A program made the position numbers and the translations under genes. The notes below the pieces were generated by a model. That model worked only from the letters and a program-made list of their open reading frames with translations, had not been told where the DNA came from and made no database searches. A stretch of 32,113 nt of DNA from Irineochytrium annulatum (lineage: Eukaryota > Chytridiomycota > Chytridiomycetes > Chytridiales > Chytridiaceae), in contig JADGJL010000203.1 in NCBI GenBank assembly GCA_027600665.1, positions 1-32,113 of the forward strand, given 5' to 3'. Numbering within the stretch: the stretch's first letter is position 1; each line of letters begins with the position of its first letter. Positions 1 to 9,727 of the stretch are shown piece after piece.

Positions 1-16
1 TATGTGCTAGGGTGTG

Positions 17-44
17 AAGGAGTATTTGACAAGGAGTATTTGAC
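17..44. repeat. Two tandem copies of a 14-base unit
   Basis: The unit AAGGAGTATTTGAC occurs at 17-30 and again, directly adjacent and identical, at 31-44. It is a short local duplication with no sign of further copies in the window. Confidence 0.8.
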
Positions 45-572
45 AATGTTTGAGGGGGTTCAAGGTATTAATATTGCGATGATGGCATGGAGCGAAAAGC
101 AAGATAATTCAATGTTGTATGTCACCGGAAAATACTAGCGCGAAGCCACCCAAAAGCACCCTAAAGCAATGTTGCAACTCGGACGGGACAACAGCGAAGA
201 GCAACCTAAAAAGTATGATGGGGGCAGTTGCTTTTACTAATCAAAGAAGCAGAACCGAGGTATGTTCCACCACTAAACAAAATCGCAAATCGTCTATGTT
301 AGTGAACATCGAGGAGCAGTTGCATAAGGTGCGAATCTGATACCGCTGTACCGCGACAGCCATCATGATCGCTTAGCCTGGCCTCGGCAATCCAGCCTAC
401 AAGGTCGTTCTGCTGCTCAAGGAACTCATTCTTCTCGTGACCTTGCTGACGCCTTGTGTCCACAGTATGTATGCTCTGCTGATGTTTAACCTAATTTGGT
501 TTCCATACTTCAATAGGAACAAGTATGACAACGCGTATCATCAAGGCGACGAGAGGGGCCCCCCTCCCGTCG

Positions 573-602
573 CAAGACAAACCCCCCGGGGGGGTTGTCT
601 TG
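573..602. repeat. 30-base GC-rich near-perfect palindrome
   Basis: CAAGACAA followed by ACCCCCC (573-587) is mirrored by GGGGGGGTTGTCTTG (588-602). The 15-base arms match except for one position (A opposite G) and have no loop. A further C-rich run (560-567) lies just upstream. It could form a cruciform or hairpin, or mark an excision or insertion scar. I see no gene context that assigns a role. Confidence 0.75.
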
Positions 603-1211
603 ATTGTAGACATCAATTTCCCTTCCGTCATTATTCAGCTGTCTTTCCTTTGCATCGTTACAAAAGGCAAGCCAGTACTTGTATCCCTCTCTGTTAATTT
701 CATCCTTTACCTTTCCTCTTTTGACCTCATTGTGTTCATCTTGTAGCAAAAACGATTGCAGGCTTCATGCCGACGTACTACTTGTTGCTCTTTCGGCTCA
801 TCAGTGTCCTCATTGATCTTGTGTTTCTTTTTTCACCGGTTTCCGTTGTTCAGTCTCTTCTTTTACTCTACTTTGAAGGATGTCACCTCCGCGTTGGAAC
901 TCCTCGCCATGACCAATGCTGATGCAGTGGAGATCTGTGGAGGTTTATAGTTGGGAAGGGACATTCGCAGATGATAGGCGTGTATTGTAACATTTGTCAT
1001 GGCCATATGCACTGCCAAGAGCTAGCTGTGCTCGGGATCTGGCGAGATGTGGGTGTTTTTTTTCGATGCAGGAGTGGGTCTTTACCCGTTTCAAGAAGGA
1101 AGCGCGTGAAGGATTGTCCAATTGTTATTCTCAATAGATATGCTAATGCTAATGATTATTTTAAGAGCGGCGCGTAAATGCGAAATGAAAAGGAGCGGTA
1201 TTCAAGCCAAG

Positions 1212-2504
1212 CTAAACGTCCGCCTTAGGGAGCGGCATCGCCTTTGGGCTCGTTGGAGCCGTTCCATGCAACAGCCCCTGAATCCTGTCGGCCAAGACCA
1301 TCGGAACAGACCCTCCAAGGCACGCGATCGGGAATACCGCAGGCCCACCTGCTCTTCTTGACACACCCTTATACACGCAATCGTAAGTATTTCGAATACG
1401 TTTGACACAAAACCAAGAAGAGGAATCCTCACCTCACACCACCCGTCCCGGAATATCCGTGTCACGACAACAACATCGCCCTCGGTGAGGCCCAGCTCAT
1501 CGCCCTTCTGCTTGATATAAGCCCTACGCACGGGAAACTCCTCCGACCCGGGCGGGTCGTTCGCCATCATGAACGGATCTCTCGCGCGAACATCTAACTC
1601 AGCCTCCTCGGGAGTGAGCGCCTTCCGGTTTTCTGGCAGTGAGAAGCTCCTCGGCGGCGGGCCGTTCTTCGAAAGTGTCACCATTGCCACCTCCGCGTCG
1701 TTTGGCAGGGCGTGCTGTTGGCTCGGACCCTTCGACTTAGACCGCCCGAGCGTACCGTAAAGGGTCTTCCCAAGTTTGCTCCGGCGCTGGCATAAGATGC
1801 AAACGAGGCCGCCGATGATAATCAGGATGATGACGATGGCGATGGCGACGTAGAGTGACGTGTTTGCCGTTATCGAGTAGTTGTTTGTGATCAAAGTCGG
1901 GGCGTTATTGCCCGATGAGCCTGGTTGCGATCCGGCTGCGGCAAGGATATAAGCAATTTCCCACGCTTAGACCAACGGTTTGCTTACGGCAGGTCGCAAG
2001 CGGGTTCACGTTGCAGCTGGGGGTGGGTCCACACAGCCCCGTCCCCGAAAAGTCGCAATCCGAAAGGTACGGGAACGAGGGGACCGGGCCGGTAAGAGCT
2101 CGATCCTTCCCCAGTCGAAGGCTGAACAGCTGGCCGAGGCTGGCCAGCACGGTGATGTTGCCAGATAAGGATGGCGCATTCGAGAGGTCCAGTTGCGTGA
2201 GATTCTGATTGTCGACGTATCAGCATTGGTGCGATCAAAGAGTTAGGACGACAGGAGATTACCTGGAGCAAAGAAATGCTTGCGGGAATGGGCGCCGTGG
2301 GGATCCCGGCCAGATTGAGAGAGACGATGTTGCCAGATGGGGTGCAGTTCACATATGTTGGGCTGAGTCCCTCGCAGCATGCCGTAACTAAAACGGCATC
2401 AGTCGCCGCGGACGATGTAGAGGAAAGCAACCATCAAAACCCGTCCCTCCAATTCCCCAGTCCTTCAGGATCGTGCGAAGGGATGTACAATCCGTCGATG
2501 ACAT
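1212..2504 (-). CDS. LRR - transmembrane - SH3 membrane protein
   Basis: Five exons join in frame: 2504-2441, 2387-2263, 2204-1988, 1935-1433 and 1367-1212, with introns of 53, 58, 52 and 65 bases. From the ATG at 2504 this gives 354 residues. The N-terminal part has the cysteines and leucines of an LRR cap (DCTSLRTILKDWG, then CCEGLSPTYVNC), followed by LRRs such as NLTQLDLSNAPSLSGNI and a closing cysteine-rich cap. A single membrane span lies at about 163-183, followed by a basic cytoplasmic stretch and an SH3 domain at about 250-325 (DELGLTEGD, DGWCEG, VFPIACL). The reading frame stays open upstream of 2504 through LWLLLAV, which resembles a signal-peptide core, so the true start is probably in an upstream exon I could not place. 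It is likely a surface sensor or adhesion protein recruiting proline-rich partners; that role is inferred from architecture. Confidence 0.8.
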
Positions 2505-2747
2505 GACTGCTAGTAGAAGCCAAAGGATACGTGGGTTTTCGCTAAAGTTGGAAGTGGGGCGGTCAAAGTCCCCAAGCCCACGTCACCACTACGAAAGTGC
2601 TTTAGTTGCATCCTTTTCATTAAATTATGTACTTTCATTACATTATGTAACATACATGGGAAGGTGGAAAGATAGAAAGGTGTGGGGCGTTAACAAAAGT
2701 CATAGAAAAGTTTTTAGGGGTTCTATCGATGTTATCAACGGGTGCTC

Positions 2748-5700
2748 TTACGGGAGTAGCAAGGAGTTTGGGTTAATGGCAATGCTTTTGGTGGTATCGT
2801 TCGTCTAAACAATTAGCGATAACGTCATTGTAAAAAAATTTTACCTTATAAATGCCGATCAACCGACTGGCGAGCTCAAACATGTTATTTCGTAGACTGA
2901 TGATAATGAACTGCGCGTTCTTCGTCCGCTCCTTAAGATAGTTGGCAATAATGGAGACGTTTCGGAAGTCCAGGGCAGCATCGATTTCGTCCATGACGTA
3001 TATCGGCGTAGGCTTAAAGTGATGAAGCGCGAACACAAGGGCGAGAGAGCTTAAAGTCTAAGGTCGTTACGACAGTCTTTCGTTGCTTTCACGCACCTTT
3101 TCGCCGCCGGACAAGTTCGAGATGTGTTTCCAACTCTTTTTCGGCGGCATTACGCTGAAGAGAATTCCCTCCGAAAATGGGTCCATGCTATCAACCAGTT
3201 CCAGCTCGGCATTGCCCCCTAGGGTTATCATCTGCAACTTTTAGACTGTGCATCTTTTAGCCGATATCGAACCTGGTACATTTCTTTAAGCTTCAGTGAT
3301 ATCGAGGTGAAGCCCTCCAAAAACTCCTCCAGGCGCTGTCGACGCAGCCGGTCGCATTTATCCCGAACGGCATCCCGTTGTTGCGTTATCTCGTCAAGCT
3401 CAGCTATCCGCGCTATGTATGCTTCAAGCTTTGTCTTGTACTCCTTTAGCACAGTCAAGTTGGGGGTCATGATAGAGAGCGCTTCTGCAATAGCGACCGT
3501 AATTAAAACAAATAAGCAAAACAGCGGCGAACCCTTAAGCCGCTTGATCTCCGTTTCCAGGACAGAAGAATCGAAGTCACTGAGCATTTTGTCGCTGCAT
3601 TCTTCTTGTAGGTTTAGTTGAAGCAGCAGTGCATCGGATTTTCGGCTGCTCAATAGTTAGCTGAAGCGCCAGCAAATCGTCCCACTTTTCCATCTCTTTT
3701 CGTAATGCGGTCAGTTTCGAGACCGACGACGCTAAGCCCTTCTGATACCCTTGAAGCGCCGTTGTACCTTCATCCAACGCGGCCTGCATCTTGGCCTTTC
3801 AAACATGTCAAACAAAAATCAAACACGGTTTAAGAACCTCCGCACGCCGCGACTCGTTAAGCGCGGCTTGCCGTTCACTCAAAAGTTCTTTCACTTCGTT
3901 GACAGCTTCCAGCTTCGTTGTCGTATCCTAAACTACTTTAGTCTTGTTTCGCTTCCTAATCGTACTTCTTCCGTCGAAGCAAGCTCCTCTCGAAGTTGAG
4001 TCAACTTATCCGCATTGCCTGTCGTGGACGACCGCGTGTTTTCAACCTCGGTGTCAATACCCTCGGCCTCTAACGACGCTTTTTGAATGTTTCTCTCAAT
4101 CTTGGGAACGCTTTTCAGTTTTGACTGATAATCAACCTCCCTCTTTGTAATCCGGTTGTTACAAAGATCGATTTGCTCTCGAAGACTATCCACTTTTGCC
4201 TTTTGGCTTCTCAACTCGATACCGCCCGCCTGCAAGATCTTCTCATGCAAATCAGCGATTTCATTCTCATAGCCGCTCGTTGATTCCATTAATCTCGCTA
4301 ATTCCGCCCGTTTAAATTCAAGACTTTTCTTGAGATGGCGAGACCGTTTTACATCAGACTCGTCCGGGCCTTTAATTTGTTTGCTTTTAAGAAAGTTATC
4401 ATATGATCCACAAAGTATCACGAACCTTAACTCGGTGATTTGACGCTCTGTTTCAGTCTTTCGCTTCAATAAAGACTCGATATCCATTTCAAGTAGCGAA
4501 GCTTGCTTTTCACATGCCTGTTGTTCTGTCTGAAGTGCTGAGTATTCTGCGCCAAGCTCCTTCCGCCGTTCGTTCATCTGCGCGGTCGTCTGCTCTAGCG
4601 ACAGTTCTTGCGCTTCCAAAGTGGCCACCGTTCTGGTAGTAATAGTGTCCGCAGAAAAGGCCGCGCTGCTGCCCATTCCGCCTCTCTGGGGCTTTATCCC
4701 GCCACCGCTGATTGTGCCGGACGTGTCAATCAACTGCCCCATCAACGTGACGACACGTCTTCGTTGCGCTCCGTAAGCAATCCTATTCGCCTGCTGTAGG
4801 TCGTTTGCGACAAGAGTATCGCCCAGCACATGATAGAACGCGGATGCCAGGCGCGGGTCTTTTGGCTTGATGAGATCGACGAGCCTCGGAACGTTTTCAG
4901 GTGTTTGAACAGGCGACATATCATAATTCTTAATTTTGTCGAGACATATGAATGTGGCTCGACCCAGCTTCGACCGCTTCAGATATTCAATGCAACTTTG
5001 AGCGCATTCGACGCTGGTGACAACGATATTGTTCAGAGCCCCGCAAGCTGTCGTTACTGCTATGTCGTACTTATCTTCGATGGCACCTAAGTCACCCAAT
5101 CGACCCTGCCAAGTTAGCATTATCGGGTACACTGAGTTAGACTTACGAGAATGCCCTCGATTTTCTTTGACTCACGTTGCTGCAGTAGACTTGTTAGGAC
5201 TATCCCGCGAGACTGATTAGATTGAAGAAGCGTTTTGGCCTCCGAGGTTTTCTGCCGCGCGTGAGAGAGTTTCTCCGCTAATTCATTCGGGGTAGGAAGC
5301 TCCTAACTAGACGTTAACATGGTACAAGCAGGAATTGATCTAACCTGACGCTGTTTAGAAACCACATCCATCTTCTTCGTTATTCCCTGAATGTCCTTTC
5401 GCGTTTGATTCAACATCCCGGTCTTTGACGTATGTAAACCCCCTGAAGTGAACAAAATGCCCACCTTTTCTTGATAACTCTCGGCTATTGTACCCAACAA
5501 GGTCACTGCTGCGTTAACGGCTTCAGCGTTCGAGTTTCCACGTTTCGTGTCCAAGTCAAATTCCGATTCGGCGATCTCAACTTCGACCTTTTTTGCATTG
5601 ATCTTCTCCGTCCACGGGGCCAGTTGCGTTTGAACCTTGGCCATTTGCTTTTGGTACCCATCGGTTTTGCCTGCAACGTGAGAATGGCCATGGTAGAGCA

Positions 5701-7226
5701 GGAATACCTCTCAACCCTTCGCGAATTTTATCCAGAGTAAACTCTTCCGAGTTCAGTCTGTTCACCAGTGCATCCAGCTCCTCGTATAACTTTGCTTTCG
5801 CTTTGTCGTGATCCTTAATCCAACCACTAACTTCCGTCATAACCGAGCGTTCCTTGGACATGGTTAGTACGACGCAGAAAAAACTGTGAAACCTTTGCAA
5901 GCAACTTCTCCAGCTTTTTACGTTTAGCGATCAAATGCTTCTCTAGCTCTCTCAGCTCTACTTCCTTACGTTCCTCCTGCCGAATCGCGAGCTCGATCTT
6001 ATCGCGGCTTGCTTTCAACGCCTATGCCAGTTTGTCAATATTGCGCGCTACGGGTTGCCATACTTCAAGTTCGCCATTCTCTCGTGTGTAGGCCTTTTCC
6101 GTTTCCTCAAGGTCTTGATTGTGCATATCACGTTCACACTGGAGCGCCGCAAGATTTTGTTTCCACATCACCTAAGTCGGCTTTGTTAGCACGCAGTAGT
6201 GCTGAAAGTACAACCATCTGATTTTCAAGCTTGTGGACGCGTAATCGATAATCATCCACCTCAATTCTATACAGGGCTGTTTGCTTCATGTTTAGTTCAC
6301 TTTCGAGCTTTAGGAATTTCTCCGCTTCTTCCTTTTGAGGCTATAAATGGGAATAAGGAGTTTTGAAACATATACCCTAATCACCTCAAGCGATGTCTTG
6401 GCCTTTTCGACAGCTTTCAGTCTAGTAAGCTTCTCTTCTCTGTCGCTCGTGACCTTCTCGAGCGATTCCTCCGCCTCTTTGATATGAGCCTTAAAGCGGG
6501 CCGTTCCAATGATGTCTTCAAGAAATTCGAGCAACCCATCCTCATGTTCCGTCTGGGCTTTCGGCTTCATAAGGGCTATCGACTCCACCTCGCCCTAAAT
6601 CATGTCAGGCGAAACCATACATTGAGGAGCCGACCTGTAGAATCAAAAAACGCTTGTGCTCCAGGTCAATCCCCTTTGATTTTAAAAGGCACGTAACCTC
6701 CGTGTAGGTGCTGGGAGACCCGTTGACCCGATAGGTGCTTTTGTCACCCCTACTGCCCCGTTCCACTGTGCGCGAAACAATCAAATGACTCCCCGATACG
6801 ATATCGTATGATTCGCCAGGCTAAAGTTCATTAATTGGAAGGCATCTTGAACACTACAACGCACCAGGTCTATAATATCGGCAAAGTGAACCTCTACACC
6901 ACAATTATCGAGCTTCCGGTGGGCGGCGGACGTGTGTATGAGGTCGGAGAGGCGATCTTGACGCATTTTCTTGGCCTTAAATCCAAAAACGAACAGGAGA
7001 GCATCTATGACGTTGGACTTCCCGGAGCCGTTGGGCCCAACGATGGATGAAAATGACTGTGCAGGTCTTAGAAACGCGCGGTCGATTGAAGCCGCACCTT
7101 ATGGAACGGGCCAACCTCCACCGTCCCCGCATACGACTTGAAATTCCGCAAGACCAGCTTGGAAATAATAAAGCGCTTGATCCCATCTTCGCTCTTGAGC
7201 GAAAGCTCGGCCTCGCCTGAGAGCAT
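2748..7226 (-). CDS. SMC4: Condensin subunit SMC4
   Basis: This is the SMC4 ATPase of condensin, which pairs with SMC2 to compact chromosomes. In order one sees RFIISKLVLRNFKSYAG, the Walker A motif GPNGSGKSN, the SMC4-typical VESIALMKPKAQTEHEDG and LEDIIGTARF, a first coiled coil, a hinge (DTSGTISGGG near 4700), a second coiled coil, the signature NLSGGEK and the Walker B motif VMDEIDAALDF. The C-terminus GIYK joins across an intron to TNDTTKSIAINP. More than a dozen GT-AG introns of about 37-60 bases are present, for example 7057-7097, 6821-6864, 6595-6634 and 6341-6384. Length is roughly 1,280 residues by estimate, normal for the family; I did not check every junction. The start is uncertain: ATG 7226 is chosen, with an in-frame ATG at 7295 also possible. 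Confidence 0.93.
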
Positions 7227-7342
7227 AACGATCAAGCTTAATGATGGGCCGGACTTGAGAGTTCGACAGCGTCTTAATCTTGCAGCTCTGATCATTAGAC
7301 TAGATCGTCCGGCAGGATTCAAAGCAGCATTGGCCGTCACCG
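7227..7342. promoter_or_regulatory. Shared divergent promoter, SMC4 and CDC31
   Basis: Only 116 bases separate the chosen SMC4 ATG (7226, minus) from the CDC31 ATG (7343, plus), and 47 if SMC4 starts at 7295. Both genes act in chromosome and spindle-pole events, so shared control is plausible. I see no clear TATA box. Confidence 0.5.
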
Positions 7343-7982
7343 ATGTCTCTCCTTGGCTACGCCCGCCAAAAGAAGCGCCCTGCGCGACCTGAGCTGACGG
7401 AGGAGCAGAAGATGGAGATAAAGGAAGCCTTCGACCTCTTCGATACAGACAAGGACTCCGCTCTCGACTACCATGAGCTCAAGGTGCCGCTGAGTCTTTG
7501 ATAAAAATCTCATTGCGAGTAGGTGGCCATGCGGGCTCTAGGTTTCGACGTTAAGAAGACGGAGGTGCTGAAAATACTGCGTGAGTACGATAAAAATGGG
7601 CAGGGTTTGATAGACTTCGAGGATTTCAACAAAGTCAGTAAGTATCAACTCGCATGGTTGTTGTTTTGCCATCAAGTAGTGATTTTCATTAGTGACGGAA
7701 AAAATTCTTGATCGGGATCCTATGGATGAAATTCGGAAAGCATTTCAACTGTTTGATGACGATGGGACTGGAAAGATTTCTCTACGGAATCTCCGTCGGG
7801 TTGCTAAGGAGATCGGCGAAAATCTGGACGATGAGGAGCTACAGGCCATGATCGATGAATTTGATCTGGACCAAGACGGAGAAAGTACGACTCCGCGAGT
7901 TTATTAGGAGGCATATTGAACACTTTTGTTTACAGTCAACGAGCAGGAATTTATTTCCATCATGACGGATTCCAACGATTAA
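7343..7982 (+). CDS. CDC31: Centrin, CDC31 / centrin-3 type
   Basis: Four exons (introns 7484-7522, 7638-7692 and 7885-7935) give 164 residues, the usual centrin length. The protein has four EF-hand positions. EF1 (D34, D36, D38, E45) and EF4 (D143, D145, D147, E154) carry full calcium-binding sets. EF2 is degenerate, and EF3 ends in N118 instead of glutamate, as usual for the Cdc31 group. Family-typical stretches include [24 protein letters not shown] and [20 protein letters not shown]. The protein acts at the spindle pole body or basal body and also binds Sfi1, nuclear-pore/TREX-2 and XPC-type partners. The second intron splits the ATG codon for M86. A possible poly(A) signal AATAAA lies at 8120-8125. 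Confidence 0.96.
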
Positions 7983-8562
7983 CAATGTATCATATTCAAG
8001 ATCTACTGGAAGAGACTGTACATGCGCAGCGTCCCCTTTGGGCCTCCCCTGCTTCCTTGGGCAACTTTATAAACGATATGAGCCATGATATAAGCCTATT
8101 ATTAAAGAGCTCATTACCGAATAAATGTGAAAGTGAAGGGGACGGTTCTATCGCCACTTGCTCATACAACACATGCTTGTTACTACGATAGATCTTTAGC
8201 CATGGTCGACAGACAACTGCAAACTTTAATCGTAAGATAACACGTCGAGGCTTGCGTCGCCGATAGAAGAAGTAATGGCGCGGGGCAAAAGTTCCATTTA
8301 GTTCAATGTATCAGCTAATCGACGGTTGTCAATATGAGGGCGGAACAAAACGGAATGAGAGGCATGGTCCCGAAATCCATGAAGGTGTGGACTAAGGACG
8401 TATCAACATAGAGGAATATTCTTGCCTCTACTCGAGAATAAAAGGCATCCTTTCGAGTATATGGAGTGCTATGAAGGATGAACGAGGGTTTGGTGGGCGA
8501 TACGGAGCTGCAATCGCTGTTCTACAAAATATATCTCAAATACATTCAATTTTTGCCTATCA
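7983..8562. other. Convergent intergenic region
   Basis: This lies between the stops of CDC31 (plus) and PSMA3 (minus). AATAAA occurs at 8120-8125 and 8437-8442 on the plus strand. Small open frames exist (for example 7916-8191) but none resembles a protein and all begin inside or next to CDC31 exons. No RNA gene was recognised. Confidence 0.6.
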
Positions 8563-9700
8563 TTAATCTTCATCCATTTCCGAATTCAGTGCGGCCTAAC
8601 GAACAATTAAGTAAACTGATCAATCAAAACGATATTACCTTGGCTGCAGCTTCCGCCTCAGCGGCCACCTCAGCAGGAACAAACTCGTGCTTCCCCCCAG
8701 ACTCTGCGCACACCCAGCTCAGCTCCAGCTCAAAGTCCTTATCTTTCACTTCGTCGTGGACCGCGTAAATACTGACAATTACATCAGCGCACACCCAGAA
8801 CACTTACGAAAGGATTATGCATACATTCTCGCCGCTTCCTTAACGGCCTCGCGCGCGCTAAGCTCCGTAAGCTTGAGCTTCTCAATCTCCGTCTTTGCCA
8901 GCTGCCTTCCCTTCCCGATCGCGCACCCGAAATAGCCCTACATGGTCGCCGTTAGTGCCACCGACACCCCGACGAGGGTGATAGCAAAAGACTGACATAG
9001 TGAACGCCAGACGGCTCTACAACAAACAACGAGGGGCCGGACTTGTCCATGGCCGCAAGAATGGTCCCCGTCCCGAATGGTCGAACGCTGGAGTACAGGG
9101 TATACGCCTGGACATATTGCGCGACACGCTCGGCGAGGATCTTGCCCGGGATGGACGTCTTATAAAAGTTCCTGTAGCTCTCCGCCTCCTCCCGTGTCCT
9201 CTGCGCCAAATGACGACCGTCCGCCATCATCCCCGCCGTCGCCTTCACAAAAAAACGTTAGTGCGGCGTCCTGGAGACCATAACCCCACGATGCCAATGT
9301 GATTGTCCGCCGTTGCGATGCGCTTGTTGGAGCCCGGGACCAAGAGCTTCGACTGAACCAGCTTTTCGACGGCGAGAACGACCCCGTCCTTGGCGCGTAT
9401 CCCAATCGCGGTCCTGTTAAAAATATATCAGCAACGAAACGACGACGGCGACGATTACCCGCTGTTGTCGACCGCTTTCAGAGCATACTCGACTTGGAAG
9501 ATGCGACCATCGGGCGAGTAAGTCGAGGACGACAAGTCATACTGGGCGACGAGAGCGTTAGCGACGCGTCGCGCGCCTGAATTCAATCATAGGTGGCCTC
9601 CCAGAGTACAACGCAACGGTGTGGCCTCTGCAGCAAAAGGAAGGAAACAACGAAGCGGCTCGTGGTGACGCGTACTCACACCAGTGCCGATGCTGCTCAT
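8563..9700 (-). CDS. PSMA3: 20S proteasome subunit alpha type 3 (PSMA3/Pre10 class)
   Basis: Seven exons (9700-9680, 9541-9459, 9413-9290, 9242-8997, 8937-8825, 8771-8639, 8595-8563) sum exactly to 250 residues plus stop. The protein begins [20 protein letters not shown], the alpha-subunit N-terminal signature, and continues with [42 protein letters not shown] and [20 protein letters not shown]. It ends in a long acidic tail ([10 protein letters not shown]) as in PSMA3. It is a non-catalytic subunit of the outer alpha ring. Introns 9243-9289 and 8938-8996 show a clear CACTAAC branch point. Its ATG lies 27 bases from the stop codon of the gene upstream on the same strand, so its promoter must sit inside or overlap that gene's 3' end. 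Confidence 0.97.
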
Positions 9701-9727
9701 GGTGAAAAGACGAGTTTCTAATAAGCT

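Larger units (their letters stand above)
1..1211. other. Left-flank region with no supported gene
   Basis: No convincing gene is visible here. The stretch starts with a 14-base unit repeated in tandem (17-44) and contains a GC-rich palindrome (573-602). On the minus strand 510-749 reads as 79 lysine/glutamate-rich residues beginning MLQDEHNEVKRGK. It looks mildly coding-like, but the reading runs through the palindrome and I could not connect it to exons on either side. It could be a decayed gene or a mobile-element remnant. The 3' UTR of the minus-strand gene ending at 1212 must lie at the right-hand end of this stretch. Confidence 0.5.

Noticed and set aside
7227..7340. SMC4 start at 7340
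   Set aside because: The frame opens with GTG, not ATG; eukaryotic initiation there is unlikely, so 7226 (or 7295) is preferred.
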